Part shown: positions 1 to 7,373 of the stretch, in pieces
Layout of the letters: each line of letters starts with the position of its first letter
How positions within the stretch are numbered: position 1 is the stretch's first letter
Assembly: GCA_002299885.1 (NCBI GenBank)
Contig: DBOB01000031.1
Span: forward strand, 46,243 to 110,242
Length of the DNA: 64,000 bases
Direction: 5' to 3'
From: Sediminibacterium sp. UBA657
GTDB lineage: Bacteria > Bacteroidota > Bacteroidia > Chitinophagales > Chitinophagaceae
Notes under the pieces: model-generated
The model's database searches: none
What the model saw: the letters and a program-made list of their open reading frames with translations, nothing else
Told to the model about the DNA's origin: nothing
Translations under genes and position numbers: made by a program

Positions 1-579
1 ACACCAGCAATTATTAAAACTATTCAGGATGCGGGTATAGTAGTTTCTGCTGGTCACACCAACGCGACTTACGAAAATGCCATGCAGTTTTTTAATGATG
101 GTATTGCTGTGGCAACACATCTTTTTAATGCAATGAGTTCATTTCAACATCGAGCTCCAGGCGTTGTTGGTGCGCTGTTCGATCATCCAACTGCTATGAG
201 CAGTATTATTGCAGATGGATACCATGTTGATTATGCAGCAATACGTATTGCTAAAAATATAATGGGTGATCGTTTGTTTTGTATTACCGATGCCGTTACC
301 GAAACGAGCACAGGGTTATATCAACATACACTGGTTGGGGATAAATATGAATCCGCTGGAATACTTAGTGGGTCTGCTTTAACGCAATTAAAATCTGTTA
401 AAAACTTAGTTGAATATGTGGGTGTTTCGCTTGGGGAGGCAATACGCATGTGTAGTTTGTATCCAGCCAAAGTCATGCAAAATAAAAACATGCCTGGCAC
501 AATAGAAATAAATAAAAAAGCAAATCTACTTTGTTTAGCTGCAGACTACACAATTTTAAAAAGCGCGATTAGTCATTAA
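1..579 (+). CDS. nagA: N-acetylglucosamine-6-phosphate deacetylase, C-terminal part
   Basis: The frame is open from the first base, so the N-terminus lies outside the window; about 192 residues remain. NagA removes acetate from GlcNAc-6-phosphate in the cytoplasm, feeding amino-sugar and cell-wall recycling. Family metal and catalytic motifs are visible: a GHTNA segment (metal-binding His) near visible residue 19, THLFNAM (second His), and ITDA carrying the catalytic Asp. The C-terminal LSGSALT segment followed by AIRMCSLYPAKVM is typical of the family. The stop codon overlaps the end of the convergent thiL gene by 4 bp. The family call is firm. Confidence 0.9.
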   Translation, partial: TPAIIKTIQDAGIVVSAGHTNATYENAMQFFNDGIAVATHLFNAMSSFQHRAPGVVGALFDHPTAMSSIIADGYHVDYAAIRIAKNIMGDRLFCITDAVTETSTGLYQHTLVGDKYESAGILSGSALTQLKSVKNLVEYVGVSLGEAIRMCSLYPAKVMQNKNMPGTIEINKKANLLCLAADYTILKSAISH

Positions 580-1616
580 GCTTCTTTGCCAAATGCATTC
601 CAGCCCTGCGCGGTAATATCAAACAAATTATTTCCTTTTGTAATTAATTTGTTGCCCTCAGATGCGTCGCACATATAACCTATCACACTGATTTCTTCTT
701 GCATTGTCATTTTATCATAGTCGGCTTGCTTCATGGTAAATAACAATTCATAGTCTTCACCTCCATTCAACGCACAAACGGTTGCATCTAATCCAAACTT
801 AAATGCAGCTGCTTTGCTCGCTTCGTTGATAGGAATTTTTTCTTCATAAATCCTACAGCCCAACTCAGATTGTTTACACAAGTGCAATACGTCTGAACTC
901 AAGCCATCGCTGATATCCATCATAGACGTTGGTTTGATCTCTAGTTTTTCAAGCAATTCAATAATGTCTTTTCTTGCTTCTGGTCTTAACAACCTTCCAA
1001 CAATATAATCTTCGTTTTCTAAATTGGGTTGTATCTGTGGATTTTCTAAAAAGATTTGTTTTTCACGCTCCATCAAAGTCAAGCCCAAAAAAGCCGCACC
1101 CAAATCTCCGGATACACAAATTAAATCACCGGACTCGGCTGTGCTTCTTTTGATATAAGCATCTGGTGCCACTTCGCCCAATGCGGTAACAGAAATAATC
1201 AATCCTTTTTGTGAGGTGGAGGTATCGCCTCCGATTAAATCCACGCCATATTTATCACATGCAATGGCTACGCCATCATAAAATTCTTCTAGTGCTTCTA
1301 AACTAAATCGATTGCTGAAAGCCACGCTCATTGTGATTTGTGTGGGATGCGCGTTCATTGCATAAATATCGCTAAGGTTCACCACCACAGATTTATATCC
1401 AAGGTGTTTTAATGGTGTATACATTAAATCAAAGTGCACGCCCTCTATCAACAAGTCCGTTGTGATGACTGTTTGTTTTCCAAAATGATCTATCACTGCT
1501 GCGTCATCACCTATCGACAAAACGGTAGATGCATTGAGTGTTTCAAAGTTTTGTGTTAATCGGTCTATCAATCCAAACTCACCTAATTTTTCTATCTCTG
1601 TTCTTTCTGTTGACAT
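576..1616 (-). CDS. thiL: thiamine-monophosphate kinase
   Basis: This 346-residue protein has normal family length. ThiL phosphorylates thiamine monophosphate to thiamine diphosphate using ATP and Mg2+ in the cytoplasm. Motifs in order: GDDAA (about residues 36-40), TTDLLIEGVHF (52-62), NLSDIYAM (80-87), GGDTS (about 129-133), SGDLGAA (about 169-175) and MDISDGL (233-239). These acidic loops form the Mg-ATP site in the PurM/ThiL fold. It lies 21 bp downstream of the inositol-monophosphatase-like gene on the same strand, so the two are probably cotranscribed. No other thiamine gene is in the window. Confidence 0.95.
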   Translation of the reverse strand: MSTERTEIEKLGEFGLIDRLTQNFETLNASTVLSIGDDAAVIDHFGKQTVITTDLLIEGVHFDLMYTPLKHLGYKSVVVNLSDIYAMNAHPTQITMSVAFSNRFSLEALEEFYDGVAIACDKYGVDLIGGDTSTSQKGLIISVTALGEVAPDAYIKRSTAESGDLICVSGDLGAAFLGLTLMEREKQIFLENPQIQPNLENEDYIVGRLLRPEARKDIIELLEKLEIKPTSMMDISDGLSSDVLHLCKQSELGCRIYEEKIPINEASKAAAFKFGLDATVCALNGGEDYELLFTMKQADYDKMTMQEEISVIGYMCDASEGNKLITKGNNLFDITAQGWNAFGKEA

Positions 1617-1637
1617 AAATTATTACTGTTAATTTTA

Positions 1638-2414
1638 TTAAAGCGATCCACCATTCACAACGGATAACAATTGGTCATGAATAAAACCATTGGTTGCTAT
1701 GATGCCCGGCTGGTATGGGTTATACGCATTTCCATGTAGGTCGGTTACTTTTCCTCCTGCTTCTTCTACCATTAAAAATCCCGCAGCACTATCCCATGGT
1801 TGAAGTTTATGTTCGTAAAATCCGTCAAACCTTCCAGCAGCAGTCCAGCATAAATCTAATGCTGCACTTCCAAGTCGACGAACTGGAATTGCTTTGCGTA
1901 CTAATTTTTCAAAAACTTGTAAAGGCCCATTTTCGCTGTCTAAATATTGATAAGGAAAACCTGTTACCAAACAACTATGTAAAATAGAGTCCTTGTTACT
2001 TACTTTGATTGGTCTTCCGTTTAAGGTTGCACCTTGTCCTTTTTCTGCAAAAAATAATTCATTCATGAATGGATTATAAACTGAACCTAAGATCATTTCG
2101 CCCTTGTGTTCAACGCCGATACTTACACAACAAATAGGGATGCCATTTGCAAAATTAATCGTGCCATCAATGGGGTCGATGATCCATTTTGTATCAGATA
2201 AGGATGCCATCTCGCCCGTTTCTTCACTTAAAATAAAATGGTCTGGAAACTGAGACTGAATTAACCCGATAATTGCTTTTTCCGATGCATGGTCTGCCTC
2301 TGTAACCAAATCGTTGATTGAAGATTTACTAGCAATTGTAAAAGTACCGTTAAAAAAACGGGTCAACTCTTTTGCTCCAACCTCTACAGCCTGAATTAGC
2401 GTATTTTTAATCAT
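1638..2414 (-). CDS. inositol monophosphatase family protein (SuhB-like)
   Basis: A 258-residue Mg-dependent phosphatase of the inositol monophosphatase family. The metal-binding residues are present: EE at about 64-65, the DPIDGT motif (about 80-85), and WDSAAG with its Asp near 208. Members hydrolyse myo-inositol-1-phosphate or related sugar phosphates such as 3'-phosphoadenosine compounds, and the exact substrate cannot be read from sequence. It heads a probable two-gene unit with thiL and is divergent from the GH3-family gene, with an 82-bp shared upstream gap. Confidence 0.9.
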   Translation of the reverse strand: MIKNTLIQAVEVGAKELTRFFNGTFTIASKSSINDLVTEADHASEKAIIGLIQSQFPDHFILSEETGEMASLSDTKWIIDPIDGTINFANGIPICCVSIGVEHKGEMILGSVYNPFMNELFFAEKGQGATLNGRPIKVSNKDSILHSCLVTGFPYQYLDSENGPLQVFEKLVRKAIPVRRLGSAALDLCWTAAGRFDGFYEHKLQPWDSAAGFLMVEEAGGKVTDLHGNAYNPYQPGIIATNGFIHDQLLSVVNGGSL

Positions 2415-2451
2415 ATGACAAAAGTAGGTTCGTTTGCTCGAATAACATTCG

Positions 2452-2459
2452 TATTTTTG
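2452..2459 (+). promoter_or_regulatory. Bacteroidota -7 promoter element before the GH3 gene
   Basis: TATTTTTG matches the Bacteroidota sigma-A -7 consensus TAnnTTTG and lies 37 bp before the start codon. A TTTG that could act as the -33 element sits 15 bp upstream, which is slightly short spacing. Confidence 0.45.
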
Positions 2460-2496
2460 TTTTCAATTTCATAAAAGTAAAAACCTGTTTTTATAG

Positions 2497-4020
2497 ATGC
2501 CCATTTTTGAATTTAATTTACCAAAAGGCCTTTCTAGGGTGCTTGGTCTTCCTACAAAAAGCCCAAGAACTTCACAAATGCGTGTTTTAAAAAAATTACT
2601 TAAAACAGCTCAATACACTTCTTTTGGACAAAAATTCAAATTCGCAGAGATTTTAAAACACCGTCACATTGGTAAAAATTTCCAAGAATCCGTTCCAACT
2701 TATAATTATAATAAGATCTACAAAGATTGGTGGCATTTAACGCTCGAGGGCCAATCGGATATCTGCTGGCCTGGTAAAATAAATTATTTTGCGCTGAGTA
2801 GCGGCACCAGCGAGGCTGCTAGTAAGTATATACCCATTACGAACGACTTGTTAAGGGGTAATAAAATCATCATGATCAAGCAGCTGATTAGCTTGTTTAA
2901 ATACCGTGAAATCCCCTTATCTGCCATTGGTAAGGGTTGGCTGACATTGGGTGGCAGTACCGATTTACAAAAAGGGGCTGGCTATTATGCTGGAGACTTA
3001 AGCGGTATTACTGCAAAAAAATCTCCGTTTTGGTTTCAGCCTTTTTATAAGCCAGGTAAAAAAATTGCTAAAGAACGCGATTGGAATAAAAAACTAAAAG
3101 AAATTGTAGAGAAAGCGCCCGAATGGGATATTAGTTTTGTTGTAGGTGTGCCCGCCTGGATACAAATGTGTTTAGAGATGGTGATAGAGCGTTATAAGTT
3201 AAATAATATCCATGAAATCTGGCCTAACCTAACTTTATTCGTTCATGGTGGAGTAAGTTTTGAGCCCTATAAACATGGTTTTGAAAAATTATTAGGAAAG
3301 CCAATTGAATATGTTGAAACCTATTTAGCGAGTGAAGGATTTTTAGCTTGGCAGGATAAACAAAACGCATTGGGAATGCGTTTGACCTATAATCAACATA
3401 TCTTTTTTGAATTCGTTCCTTTTGACGAAATTAATTTTGATGATAACGGCGAAATGATTGAAAACCCGGAAGCTTTAATGATTCACGAAGTTGAAGAGGG
3501 TAAGGATTATGCAATTTTAATAAGCACACCCGCGGGTGCGTGGCGTTATTTAATTGGGGACACAGTGCGTTTTGTAGACAAGTCAAATGCAGAAATTATC
3601 ATCACAGGAAGGACCAAGCATTTTTTAAGCCTTGTGGGCGAGCATTTAAGCGTGGACAATATGAATAAGGCCATTCAATTGGTGAGTGAAGAATTGAATT
3701 TATCTATCCCAGAGTTTACTGTAACCGGTGAGCCTCATGGCAACTTTTTTGGACACCATTGGTATGTAGCATGTGATCAAATGATTGACGAAAAATTATT
3801 AGCTGAAAAGTTAGATGAAAAATTAATTCAACTCAATGACGATTATGAGATTGAAAGAAAAAATGCACTTAAATCCATTCGCGTTTCTGTACTGAAAGAA
3901 AGTTGTTTTATGGGATTCATGGAAAGCAAAGGAAAAATTGGAGGGCAACATAAATTTCCTAGGGTATTAAAAGGAGAAATGTTAACGGACTGGAAGCATT
4001 TTATACAAAATCAATCTTAA
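2497..4020 (+). CDS. GH3 auxin-responsive promoter family protein
   Basis: A 507-residue protein of the GH3 branch of the ANL (acyl-adenylating) superfamily. The nucleotide-binding signature SSGTSEA occurs near residue 102, followed by the conserved YVETYLASEG segment and, later, a GDTVRF motif. Plant members conjugate amino acids to hormones through an acyl-adenylate. The Bacteroidota homologues are common but their substrates are not established, so the role here is open. The product is cytosolic, with no signal peptide. The last base of its stop codon is the first base of the next gene's ATG (TAATG), implying translational coupling with the LysE-type exporter. An adenylating conjugase coupled to an amino-acid-type exporter may share a metabolite, which is inference. 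Confidence 0.85.
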   Translation: MPIFEFNLPKGLSRVLGLPTKSPRTSQMRVLKKLLKTAQYTSFGQKFKFAEILKHRHIGKNFQESVPTYNYNKIYKDWWHLTLEGQSDICWPGKINYFALSSGTSEAASKYIPITNDLLRGNKIIMIKQLISLFKYREIPLSAIGKGWLTLGGSTDLQKGAGYYAGDLSGITAKKSPFWFQPFYKPGKKIAKERDWNKKLKEIVEKAPEWDISFVVGVPAWIQMCLEMVIERYKLNNIHEIWPNLTLFVHGGVSFEPYKHGFEKLLGKPIEYVETYLASEGFLAWQDKQNALGMRLTYNQHIFFEFVPFDEINFDDNGEMIENPEALMIHEVEEGKDYAILISTPAGAWRYLIGDTVRFVDKSNAEIIITGRTKHFLSLVGEHLSVDNMNKAIQLVSEELNLSIPEFTVTGEPHGNFFGHHWYVACDQMIDEKLLAEKLDEKLIQLNDDYEIERKNALKSIRVSVLKESCFMGFMESKGKIGGQHKFPRVLKGEMLTDWKHFIQNQS

Positions 4021-4670
4021 TGGTAATTGAAGCAATTTTAAAAGGCTTGCTATTGGGTTTGATCTTAAGCATTTCAATAGGACCCGTCATTTTCGCCATT
4101 ATCAAACAAAGCCTAACAAATGGAAAGCGCTCTGGATATGCTTTTGTTGCAGGCGTTTCGAGTAGTGATATTATTTTGCTTTTTATTTGCAACTTTTTTA
4201 CCTCCTTATTTAATCTTGTGCTCAACCACAAATCAAGCATTGCTTTAGCGGGTGCTGGTTTTTTATTGTTAATGGGCTTGTATACTTTGTTCTTTAAAAA
4301 ACTGAAATTAGAAAACATGGGGGTGAGTGGCGTCAACAAGGCGTTTGGAATAAAAGATCTTGTATCTTCTTATTTTTCCGGCTTCTTAATGAACACGCTT
4401 AACCCTAGTGTATTTTTATTTTGGTTTGCTTGGACTGCCGCCATCAATACAAGCGCAGATGACACACCCAATCCTGTTCAATTTAAATTGATTGTTTTTG
4501 GTACCTGCCTTGGGTTTGTATTATTATCAGATTTGATTAAAGTGTTTTTAGCAGGAAAACTAAGGCCGAGATTAACAGAAAAAAACTTGGTTTGGATCAA
4601 TCGTATTTCTGGGATGATCATTTTGATCTTTAGTGCGGCGCTTTTATATAGTGCCGTTTTGATCTATTAA
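4020..4670 (+). CDS. LysE family translocator
   Basis: A 216-residue integral membrane protein with about six hydrophobic segments. The N-terminus (GLLLGLILSISIGPV) carries the glycine/proline pattern typical of LysE/RhtB exporters, and the central segment GFLMNTLNPSVFLFW is the second family hallmark. LysE proteins export basic or other small amino acids from the cytoplasm. The substrate cannot be told from sequence. The start overlaps the upstream GH3-family stop by one base, so the two form an operon. Confidence 0.85.
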   Translation: MVIEAILKGLLLGLILSISIGPVIFAIIKQSLTNGKRSGYAFVAGVSSSDIILLFICNFFTSLFNLVLNHKSSIALAGAGFLLLMGLYTLFFKKLKLENMGVSGVNKAFGIKDLVSSYFSGFLMNTLNPSVFLFWFAWTAAINTSADDTPNPVQFKLIVFGTCLGFVLLSDLIKVFLAGKLRPRLTEKNLVWINRISGMIILIFSAALLYSAVLIY

Positions 4671-4746
4671 TAAAAATTGATCTTTCTTTTACAAACATTT
4701 ATGGATTTTTAGTTCGATTTAGTTGTCTTTATTGTAATTTGGACTT

Positions 4747-5304
4747 GTGAAAAAAATTACCTTCTTCTTTATCTGTATTTGCCTTTTAGTAAAAGCAAAT
4801 ATTGCAATGGCACAACCTGGAAATGTGCTTGTCTTAAAGGACAAGGGCGTTACCATTAAGTCTTTTACAAAAGACAACTACATTCAATTTGAATTTAGCA
4901 ATAGACAATGGATAACAGGCCAAATACAATGGATTAAAAAGGATTCTTTTCAGGTAAAACAATTTGCACTTCAAACCATGATGACCCAATATGGCACTTA
5001 TGGCCAAGATACATTAAGGTTGGGTACGCTGACTTTACACATTAATGAAATTAGAGCTTTTGCCAAAGACAAAGGTCAATATCAGAGCGTCTTTGCAAAC
5101 GGTACCTTCTTAAAAGTTGGTGGTGTACTATATGGCGGATTAAATATCACCAATTCTATCATCAACAAAGAGGCTGTGTTTAGTTCAAAGAATGTGCCTT
5201 CTATTGCAGGTGGTTTTGTTGCTTATATGATTGGCAGGTGGATGGCTAAAAAAAATCCGCCCTATCGACCGATTGGGAAAAGATTTAGCGTAGAAATTTT
5301 ATAA
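4747..5304 (+). CDS. secreted protein of unknown function
   Basis: I do not recognise this 185-residue protein. It starts with GTG. An N-terminal Lys-Lys and hydrophobic stretch (residues 1-22) ending in AMAQ is a clear signal peptide. The mature part is moderately basic and probably beta-rich, with a weakly hydrophobic stretch near residues 145-168 (GGFVAYMIGRW) and a basic tail. A periplasmic or outer-membrane-associated location is likely. It follows the LysE gene by 76 bp and precedes mtgA by 53 bp, so cotranscription with the transglycosylase is possible but unproven. Confidence 0.7.
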   Translation: MKKITFFFICICLLVKANIAMAQPGNVLVLKDKGVTIKSFTKDNYIQFEFSNRQWITGQIQWIKKDSFQVKQFALQTMMTQYGTYGQDTLRLGTLTLHINEIRAFAKDKGQYQSVFANGTFLKVGGVLYGGLNITNSIINKEAVFSSKNVPSIAGGFVAYMIGRWMAKKNPPYRPIGKRFSVEIL

Positions 5305-5357
5305 GGCTTGTATATTTTTAAATACGGCAATTACTTCAATTATAATTGAGATAGATT

Positions 5358-6053
5358 TTGATTAAAAAAATTAGACGCTTCATTTGGTATCTGTTGATTA
5401 GTTCATTACTCTATGTTGTTGTGCTATTTTTTGTATTTCCTCCTATTACCATTACGCAGCTAACCAACGTCTTTGGATTAGGATTAAAGAGAGATTATGT
5501 TGCATGGGAGGATCTTTCATATAATATTAAGCTTGCCGCGATAGCCAGTGAGGATCAGGCTTTCCCAGATCATATTGGTGTGGACTGGGAAGCCATGGAA
5601 AGAAGTTTCAAACCAAAAAAGAAAAAAAAGAAATCTAGAATTCCACTTGGTGGTGGCGCCAGCACGATTACACAACAGGTTGCAAAAAATGTATTTCTAT
5701 GGCAGGGTGGTCGGTACGATAAATATATTCGTAAAGTGCCTGAGTTTTATTTTACATTTTTGATTGAACTTGTATGGGGTAAAAAAAGAATTTTAGAAAT
5801 GTATTTAAATGTGATCGAAACTGGCCCTGGTTGTTTTGGTATGGAAGCTGCTGCGCAACATTATTTTAAAAAGTCTGCTAAAAATTTAACGCGTGTAGAA
5901 GCTGCTATGATTATTGCAGGCCTTCCTAATCCCAAGAAATTCACAGCTCGTCCAATATCAAAAAGAGTTGCGTGGCGTTATCCACAAATTCTAAGAGAAA
6001 TGAACAATCTAGAGGGGGACGAAGACGTTAGAAATTTAATTAGAAAAAAATAA
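5358..6053 (+). CDS. mtgA: monofunctional biosynthetic peptidoglycan transglycosylase
   Basis: A 231-residue GT51 glycosyltransferase that polymerises lipid II into glycan strands at the outer face of the inner membrane. It has one N-terminal membrane anchor (about residues 7-28). The catalytic Glu lies in the ASEDQAFPDHIG motif (about 63-74), followed by the family motifs GGASTITQQVAKN (about 98-110), RKVPEF, and EMYLNVIETG (about 150-159). No transpeptidase domain follows, so it is the monofunctional MtgA type. The start is TTG at 5358. A Lys-rich patch (KKKKKKS) sits before the second motif. Confidence 0.93.
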   Translation: MIKKIRRFIWYLLISSLLYVVVLFFVFPPITITQLTNVFGLGLKRDYVAWEDLSYNIKLAAIASEDQAFPDHIGVDWEAMERSFKPKKKKKKSRIPLGGGASTITQQVAKNVFLWQGGRYDKYIRKVPEFYFTFLIELVWGKKRILEMYLNVIETGPGCFGMEAAAQHYFKKSAKNLTRVEAAMIIAGLPNPKKFTARPISKRVAWRYPQILREMNNLEGDEDVRNLIRKK

Positions 6054-6059
6054 TGGGGT

Positions 6060-6133
6060 TTATCCACCAGCTCGTCCACAATCTTTGATTTTAAATAAAC
6101 GATTGTGCATAAAGGCGCTCTTCTTGTGGACTA
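6060..6133. other. cluster of DnaA-box-like 9-mers between convergent genes
   Basis: This 97-bp convergent gap holds four sites close to the DnaA box TTATNCACA: TTATCCACC at 6060-6068 (+), TCGTCCACA at 6072-6080 (+), TTATGCACA at 6104-6112 (minus, exact consensus) and TAGTCCACA at 6125-6133 (minus). They are arranged as inward-facing pairs. The same bases form CACAATC/GATTGTG and GTCCACAA/TTGTGGAC inverted repeats, so a structured RNA or terminator function without a T-run is an alternative. Confidence 0.3.
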
Positions 6134-6150
6134 TTCTTGCGTTTTAAAAA

Positions 6151-6714
6151 TTACTGTAAATATTGATCAATCAATTGGATTGCATTTTGGGTGCGTTGTG
6201 CACCGGTTCCAGAAACAATGCCCCAGGGGGTGTTTTGATTAATCAATTGCTCTTTATAAATTGTAAATAATTCTTTTCTAGGGCCAGCATCTGGATATTC
6301 GCGCATTTCGTCTGCAGCCCATGGTAGGTCTATATCACAGAGCAGGTAAAGGTCATAGTTTCTTTGATTGATTTGTTCTAAAATATAGTGGTGGCAATTG
6401 TTAAAAACATATTCACACCATACTTTCATAACATACATATCGGTATCCAGAATTAGCTTATTCGATATCTTTTGTGTTGGATGATCAATAAAATTTTTAT
6501 TTAAACTTGCAATGGCTTCATCTTCATTTTGAATTTGCCCTTTCGCAATCGTTAATAAATCATCATAGGTATACTTAGTCCCATTTTCAGATAAATATTG
6601 TCTTGCATATTCTGGTGTCCAAGTGGTTTGATAATGCACTGCGAGAGCAGCACAGAGTGTTGACTTCCCTGTTGACTCTGGGCCTAATACAACTATTTTT
6701 TGTATTGATTTCAT
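6151..6714 (-). CDS. NadR-like ribosylnicotinamide kinase (AAA family ATPase)
   Basis: A 187-residue P-loop kinase. The Walker A motif GPESTGKST is at residues 11-19, followed by TPEYARQYL, a signature of the ribosylnicotinamide kinase domain of NadR. The adenylyltransferase domain of full NadR is absent. The enzyme would phosphorylate nicotinamide riboside to NMN in the cytoplasm. It lies 18 bp downstream of pnuC, the nicotinamide riboside transporter, which supports this substrate. The gene is the last of a uvrB-pnuC-kinase run. Confidence 0.85.
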   Translation of the reverse strand: MKSIQKIVVLGPESTGKSTLCAALAVHYQTTWTPEYARQYLSENGTKYTYDDLLTIAKGQIQNEDEAIASLNKNFIDHPTQKISNKLILDTDMYVMKVWCEYVFNNCHHYILEQINQRNYDLYLLCDIDLPWAADEMREYPDAGPRKELFTIYKEQLINQNTPWGIVSGTGAQRTQNAIQLIDQYLQ

Positions 6715-6732
6715 TACTTAATAATTTATTAA

Positions 6733-7371
6733 TTAATTACTTGCTTTCGTAAGTTTTTGTTTCGCTTTTTTATTCCAAGTTATTAAACCTGCAATTGCTA
6801 AAATTAATAATACAATAAATTGAACACTAGTAAACGCATAGCCCTTGATAAAATAAAGTGGTATCGATGTGATATTTGTGATGATCCACCAAATCCAGCT
6901 TTCAACTTTTTTCTTTGCCATCAACCACATTGCGGTATAGGCCGAAGCACTTGCCAATGCGTCTGCCCATGGAATTGCATCAGGAGCAAAATTATTTTTT
7001 AAATATTGTAGGACAAAAAACAAAACTGCGTAAAAGCCAATAAAGACCAAGACCTGTTGTATAATTTGATTTTTATTGCTATTGGTAATTTGTAAGGCAT
7101 TGGTAACTTGATCTTCTTTTTTTCTTGACCACCAATACCAACCATATACACTCATAATGGTATAATATAGATTCACGCTTGCCTCGCCTAATAAATGTCC
7201 TTTATAGCTTAAGTAGATATATAGTGTTGTGTTAATGATGCCGGTTGGGAATACTAATATGTTTTCCTTTCTGCTATACCAAACCGATACAATGCCCATC
7301 ACTACAGCAATTGCTTCTATCCAGGTTGTTTGTATCAATCCATTGTATACTGCTATGAAAAAATCATTCAT
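6733..7371 (-). CDS. pnuC: nicotinamide riboside transporter PnuC
   Basis: A 212-residue membrane protein with about seven transmembrane helices and PnuC-type motifs: an N-terminal WIEAIAVVMGIVSVWYSRKEN segment, YGWYWW near residue 77, and WADALASASAYTAMWLMA followed by WIWWIITNI in the second half. PnuC takes up nicotinamide riboside by facilitated diffusion, with trapping by the kinase encoded 18 bp downstream. Some Bacteroidota PnuC relatives carry thiamine instead; the linked NadR-like kinase favours nicotinamide riboside. It follows uvrB by 2 bp on the same strand. Confidence 0.9.
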   Translation of the reverse strand: MNDFFIAVYNGLIQTTWIEAIAVVMGIVSVWYSRKENILVFPTGIINTTLYIYLSYKGHLLGEASVNLYYTIMSVYGWYWWSRKKEDQVTNALQITNSNKNQIIQQVLVFIGFYAVLFFVLQYLKNNFAPDAIPWADALASASAYTAMWLMAKKKVESWIWWIITNITSIPLYFIKGYAFTSVQFIVLLILAIAGLITWNKKAKQKLTKASN

Positions 7372-7373
7372 GA

